Below, one piece after another: positions 7,083 to 9,834 of a stretch of 9,834 nt of DNA (the first letter of the stretch is position 1; every line of letters starts with the position of its first letter). The position numbers and the translations under genes are program-made. Below the pieces are notes generated by a model. That model was not told the origin of the DNA and did no database searches. It was given only the letters and a program-made list of their open reading frames with translations. The DNA is taken from NCBI GenBank assembly GCA_003451635.1, contig DMAT01000305.1:7874-17707 (forward strand), written 5' to 3'. This DNA is from Syntrophus sp. (in: bacteria) (GTDB lineage Bacteria; Desulfobacterota; Syntrophia; Syntrophales; UBA8958).

Positions 7083-7910
7083 TCAATAAAACCGATGGAT
7101 AGTCGTGAAAAAAGACTTCTCGACGAGGAGGGCGGCGAGGAGAAGCATGAAGGCGGCAACAGACAGCAGGGCCATCTTATGGCCTTTCCAGCCGATGGCG
7201 AGGCGCTGGTGGAGAAGAACGGCATAAATCAGCCATGCCGCCAGGGTCCAGATCTGCTTGGGGTCCCACTGCCAGTGGCTTCCCCAGACGGTTCGGGCCC
7301 AGATCGACCCCGCTAAAACCCCCAGGGTCAACAGGGGAACCCCCCAGAGGAGGCAGAAATGATTGATCCGGTCGAGGTCCTGGAGGGAGGGAAATAATTT
7401 CATGAATTTGTTTGATTTTTTGCGTTTTATGAGTCCGTCCTGAATAAGATAGACGAGGCCGGCAACGGAGGCAACGGCAAACAGGGCCTCGCCGACAACC
7501 GAAAGCATGGCGTGGATGGTGACGAGGCCGCCCTTCAGGACCTCCGGAACGGTCATGGGGCCGCCGATGCCGACGGAGGAGATGATCATGAGGACAAAAA
7601 CCACGGGGGAGACAAAGGCCCCCAGGACCCTGGTCTTTGTCCGCAGTTGAAAGGCCAGATAGACGCCGGCCATGACCCAGGCAAAGAAGGAAAGCATATC
7701 GTGGACGCGGAGGAAGGGGTTGTAGCCCTTGCTCAGCCACTGGCCGAGGAAGAAGAGGGTATGAAGGCCGAAGGCCGCCGTCAATACCCAGGTCGCCGCC
7801 CGGGCGGGGGAGACGCGACGGATAAGAAGAGAAAAGATGTACGTCAGGGTGCTGAGGAGGTAGGCGAGGAGCGCCCCCCGGTAAAGCAGCATATCGATGT
7901 CCATCGTCAC
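7083..7910 (-). CDS. CcsA/HemX-family cytochrome c assembly membrane protein
   Basis: This 275-residue integral membrane protein has about eight hydrophobic helices (roughly 8-30, 38-60, 71-88, 96-116, 130-156, 186-206, 220-238 and 246-264). WGSHWQWDPKQIW (209-221) is the tryptophan-rich WWD heme-handling motif of CcsA/CcmC/CcmF proteins. Flanking histidines at H133 and H234 are candidate heme ligands. In system II cytochrome c maturation, CcsA works with a ResB/CcsB partner, which is not in the window. The position directly before hemA and the length also match Bacillus HemX, which lowers GluTR (HemA) level, so either role is possible. Start: GTG at 7910-7908 shares its G with the upstream TAG and has GAGG five bases before it. 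ATG at 7904-7902 (residue 3) is an alternative. The family is sure; CcsA versus HemX is not. Confidence 0.88.
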   Translation of the reverse strand: MTMDIDMLLYRGALLAYLLSTLTYIFSLLIRRVSPARAATWVLTAAFGLHTLFFLGQWLSKGYNPFLRVHDMLSFFAWVMAGVYLAFQLRTKTRVLGAFVSPVVFVLMIISSVGIGGPMTVPEVLKGGLVTIHAMLSVVGEALFAVASVAGLVYLIQDGLIKRKKSNKFMKLFPSLQDLDRINHFCLLWGVPLLTLGVLAGSIWARTVWGSHWQWDPKQIWTLAAWLIYAVLLHQRLAIGWKGHKMALLSVAAFMLLLAALLVEKSFFTTIHRFY

Positions 7911-8584
7911 TAAATCCTCTTGCCTGCCCTGTTGATGAAAGCGGCCAGATCTATCTCCTGGGCCGTCAGCTCGCGGATAGTTTGCCCGGCCTCTTCCCAG
8001 CGGCCTGCACGGATATGCCCGTGGAGCGGGGAATTTACCAGGGCGGTAAAAATGTCCCGATTATCGTCGGCCGGCCGGCCGGCGGCGATGATCATTTCCC
8101 GCAACCATCCCAGCAAATCAAGATAGCTTTCGTATTCCGGACCGAACTGGGCGGACAGATCCTCCCGGAGTTTCCTGGCCAGGGCCGGGCTCTTGCCGTC
8201 CGTCGATACGGCGATGGAGAGGCTTCCCCGGTTGACCAGGGACGGCAGAATGAAGTCGCAGCGCCCCGGATCGTCAACGATATTGACCATGACGCCCCGG
8301 GCCCGGCAATCCCTGGCTATCCGGTCATTGACTTCCTCCTGGTCCGTGGCGCCGATAACCAGAAAGGCCCCGGATAGATACTGCTGATCATAATTATCAG
8401 CCACATGGCTAATTTGACGTTGTTCTACCATATTCACGAGGGTTGTCGTTAGTTTGCCGGAAACGACGCTGACAACGGCCCCGCATTCAAGGAGACGGAG
8501 AATCTTTCTTTCGGCGACGTCGCCGCCTCCGACGACGATACACCGTTTTTCTCTAATATCCAGATAGATCGGGTAATATTTCAC
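7910..8584 (-). CDS. Precorrin-2 dehydrogenase / sirohydrochlorin ferrochelatase-like (SirC/Met8/CysG-N)
   Basis: With the start chosen here the protein has 224 residues. KYYPIYLDIREKRCIVVGGG opens it, giving the NAD-binding VVGGGDVAERK site (17-27). VNIVDDPGRCDFILPSLVNR (99-118) contains the active-site Asp pair at D104-D105, as in CysG and Met8p. GSLSIAVSTDGKSPALARKL (120-139) is the next signature. It oxidises precorrin-2 to sirohydrochlorin with NAD+; iron insertion is possible but not shown. It lacks the SUMT domain of full CysG, and that activity sits in the CobA-HemD fusion at the other end of the operon. Start: GTG at 8584-8582 has GGGAG five bases upstream and matches the usual family N-terminus. 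A longer frame from GTG at 8629 would add 15 poorly conserved residues and run into the promoter region. It is the first gene of the operon and overlaps the CcsA/HemX-like gene by one base. Confidence 0.92.
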   Translation of the reverse strand: MKYYPIYLDIREKRCIVVGGGDVAERKILRLLECGAVVSVVSGKLTTTLVNMVEQRQISHVADNYDQQYLSGAFLVIGATDQEEVNDRIARDCRARGVMVNIVDDPGRCDFILPSLVNRGSLSIAVSTDGKSPALARKLREDLSAQFGPEYESYLDLLGWLREMIIAAGRPADDNRDIFTALVNSPLHGHIRAGRWEEAGQTIRELTAQEIDLAAFINRAGKRI

Positions 8585-8619
8585 GATCTCTCCCACTTTC
8601 CATATTGATAACGGCTGAT

Positions 8620-8648
8620 ACGCTATCACGACAATTCGAATATTTCAA
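8620..8648 (-). promoter_or_regulatory. possible promoter for the heme operon
   Basis: On the minus strand TTGAAA (8648-8643) is followed after 17 bases by TAGCGT (8625-8620), a weak -10 with three of six matches. A second reading is TTGTCG with TATCAA after 18 bases, slightly downstream. Either would place the mRNA start downstream of, or very near, the GTG at 8629, which supports the later GTG at 8584 as the true first start codon. Confidence 0.3.
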
Positions 8649-8663
8649 GTTGGTTGAAATATT
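8639..8663. promoter_or_regulatory. perfect inverted repeat, candidate operator in divergent promoter region
   Basis: AATATTTCAA (8639-8648) and TTGAAATATT (8654-8663) are exact reverse complements separated by GTTGG. The site lies between the divergent heme operon and prmA. Each arm contains TTGAAA reading outward, the sequence of a -35 element, so a dimeric regulator bound here would block both promoters. Half-site TTCAA with a five-base gap matches no operator I can name with confidence. A cruciform or chance AT-rich palindrome are alternatives. Confidence 0.5.
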
Positions 8664-8682
8664 TTAAAAAAAAGGATATGTT
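8654..8682 (+). promoter_or_regulatory. sigma70-type promoter for prmA-rsmE
   Basis: TTGAAA (8654-8659, five of six matches to the consensus -35) is followed after exactly 17 bases by TATGTT (8677-8682, four of six matches to -10). Transcription would start near 8689, about 30 bases before the preferred prmA ATG. The -35 lies inside the right arm of the inverted repeat. Confidence 0.5.
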
Positions 8683-8719
8683 GACCCACCAAAGCCAGAA
8701 AGGATGCAACGGGCGAGTC

Positions 8720-9655
8720 ATGGTGCAACAAAAAGAAAAATGGATGAAAATTGAGATAGTTTTACACCCGGACCTAAGCGATGCCCTGTCCAACTTCCTT
8801 ATGGAGATTGGCGCCCAGGGGGTTTCCCAGGAGCGGGGGGAGTTGCAGAATGGGAGCGGCTTCCAGGAAGATATTCTCGAGGAAACACTGAAGGCCTACC
8901 TTCCCCACGACGTCCGGGTGGACAACCGTATCGACGCCCTTGAGTCCTACGTCAATGAGCTCATGCAATTGTTTCCTGCCCTTCCCAGACCGGAATGGAG
9001 CACGGAATGGGTTATTGACGCCGATTGGGGAGAGGCGTGGAAGAAATACTTCAAGCCCCTCCGGGTCACAAAAAATATCATTATCAAGCCGACATGGGAA
9101 CGCTACAGCCCCGGCGGACACGACATCATCATCGAGATGGACCCCGGCATGGCCTTCGGAACGGGTCAGCATCCCTCGACCCGGATGTGTCTTCAGGCTA
9201 TGGAAGATCTGATCTTGCAGGACCGGACAGCCCGGAGCTGGCGGGTTATGGACGTGGGGACGGGGACGGGCATTTTAGGGATTGCCGCCGCAAAGTTGGG
9301 AGCCGGAAAGGTTTTTTGTGTTGATATTGACAAACAGGCGGTAGATATTGCCGGTGAAAATGTCCGCATGAACGGTGTGGAGGATAATGTCGAGGTTGTT
9401 CACCGGGACGTAGAGACGATTCATGAGACCTTTGACCTTATCGTTGCCAATCTCACCGCGAAAATGCTCATCAAGCTCCGGCCTCATATCATCTCCCTCC
9501 TCAAGAAGGGGGGGGTTATCGTCATGTCCGGCATTATTGAACAGAACCGGGAGGATATAGAGCATAACTTCTTTGCCGAGCCCTTTGTGGTCCTCCGGAC
9601 GATAACGGAAAAAGAGTGGCTCTGTTATGTCCTCACCAAAGAAGGCTACCGGTAG
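8720..9655 (+). CDS. prmA: Ribosomal protein L11 methyltransferase
   Basis: This 311-residue S-adenosylmethionine-dependent methyltransferase modifies ribosomal protein L11 in the cytoplasm. The N-terminal L11-recognition domain (about 8-90) is seen in KWMKIEIVLHPDLSDALSNF and IGAQGVSQE. MDPGMAFGTGQHPSTRM (140-156) is the PrmA signature. VMDVGTGTGILGIAAAKLGA (176-195) is the SAM-binding motif, with the acidic VDID at 201-204 and IVANLTA at 241-247. The frame is open back to TTG at 8654, but those 22 residues resemble no PrmA and overlap the promoter. ATG at 8720 gives the normal N-terminus with its KW-K block, though its SD (GGGCGAG) is weak. ATG at 8747 (residue 10) is less likely. It is first in a unit with rsmE, which overlaps it by one base. 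Confidence 0.95.
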   Translation: MVQQKEKWMKIEIVLHPDLSDALSNFLMEIGAQGVSQERGELQNGSGFQEDILEETLKAYLPHDVRVDNRIDALESYVNELMQLFPALPRPEWSTEWVIDADWGEAWKKYFKPLRVTKNIIIKPTWERYSPGGHDIIIEMDPGMAFGTGQHPSTRMCLQAMEDLILQDRTARSWRVMDVGTGTGILGIAAAKLGAGKVFCVDIDKQAVDIAGENVRMNGVEDNVEVVHRDVETIHETFDLIVANLTAKMLIKLRPHIISLLKKGGVIVMSGIIEQNREDIEHNFFAEPFVVLRTITEKEWLCYVLTKEGYR

Positions 9656-9834
9656 TGACGACGCCCCGCATTTTTGCTCGTCAGCCTTTATACGAACAGC
9701 AACTGTATATTCTCGGGGAGGAGCATCAACACTACCTTAGGCATGTCTTGCGCATCAGGACTGGCGACGCCGTCACCCTTTTCGATGGGTCGGGAAGCGA
9801 CTATCAGGGAGTTGTCGAGCGGTTGGATGCCCAG
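9655..9834 (+). CDS. rsmE: 16S rRNA (uracil1498-N3)-methyltransferase, N-terminal part (3' truncated)
   Basis: Sixty codons are present before the window ends. GTG at 9655-9657 shares its G with the prmA TAG, and AAGG lies nine bases upstream within prmA. The product begins MTTPRIFARQPLYEQQLYIL, then has EEHQHYLRHVLRIRTGDAVT and LFDGSGSDYQGVV. This is the N-terminal PUA-like RNA-binding domain of RsmE (typically PRIF..., HHLxxVLR, and LFDGSG). RsmE methylates N3 of U1498 in 16S rRNA. The SPOUT catalytic domain with its knot lies beyond the window. The prmA-rsmE pairing is common in bacteria and fits a ribosome-modification unit. The call rests on a short but very typical segment. Confidence 0.9.
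   Translation, partial: MTTPRIFARQPLYEQQLYILGEEHQHYLRHVLRIRTGDAVTLFDGSGSDYQGVVERLDAQ

Noticed and set aside
6429..7316. Plus-strand open frame of 295 codons antisense to hemA and the CcsA/HemX-like gene
   Set aside because: Low-complexity composition, no recognisable domain and no credible SD. The opposite strand encodes textbook hemA motifs.
8654..8719. N-terminal extension of PrmA from TTG at 8654
   Set aside because: The added residues (MKYFKKKDML and following) match no PrmA N-terminus, and the bases are better explained as the -35/-10 promoter.

Overview
This window looks like chromosomal DNA from a strictly bacterial, moderately GC-rich genome, most likely a deltaproteobacterial (Desulfobacterota, perhaps Syntrophales-like) anaerobe. 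That guess rests on the gene set and its order: precorrin-2 dehydrogenase, a CcsA/HemX-type membrane protein, hemA, hemC and a fused cobA-hemD, placed divergently from prmA-rsmE. It is an inference from gene context, not a sequence search. No rRNA, tRNA, CRISPR array, insertion sequence or phage gene was seen.

Layout. (1) Positions 2-400 (+) hold the C-terminal end of a TIGR01777/YfcH-type SDR epimerase, cut by the window edge. (2) Positions 437-2747 (-) hold a MoxR-type AAA+ ATPase followed by a CoxE-like von Willebrand factor A (VWA) protein. The two are translationally coupled, and the second starts at TTG. A 43-codon ORF may precede them. (3) Positions 2748-3278 separate two minus-strand operons. 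On the + strand this gap carries an orphan 40-codon ORF with a Shine-Dalgarno (SD) sequence, a possible extended -10 promoter and a convincing terminator hairpin; this is the least explained part of the window. (4) Positions 3279-8584 (-) form a compact five-gene tetrapyrrole operon, transcribed sirC-like > ccsA/hemX-like > hemA > hemC > cobA-hemD. (5) Positions 8585-8719 form a divergent control region with a perfect 10-bp inverted repeat whose two arms each carry a TTGAAA hexamer. (6) Positions 8720-9834 (+) hold prmA and the start of rsmE.

How the genes work together. HemA makes glutamate-1-semialdehyde from Glu-tRNA. HemL and HemB, needed next, are not in the window. HemC makes hydroxymethylbilane from porphobilinogen. 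The HemD half of the fusion closes it to uroporphyrinogen III and the CobA half methylates that to precorrin-2. The sirC-like enzyme oxidises precorrin-2 to sirohydrochlorin. The operon therefore steers flux to the siroheme/cobalamin/alternative-heme branch, and no hemE-type enzyme is visible. The CcsA/HemX-like membrane protein links it to cytochrome c heme delivery or to control of HemA level. PrmA and RsmE are ribosome-modifying methyltransferases (L11 protein and 16S rRNA). The MoxR-VWA pair is probably a chaperone or metal-insertion module for an unidentified client.

The tetrapyrrole operon is visibly richer in G/C than the MoxR-VWA and epimerase region. Nothing here proves a new system. 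The best candidates for a second look are the orphan 40-codon ORF and the symmetric divergent promoter/operator.
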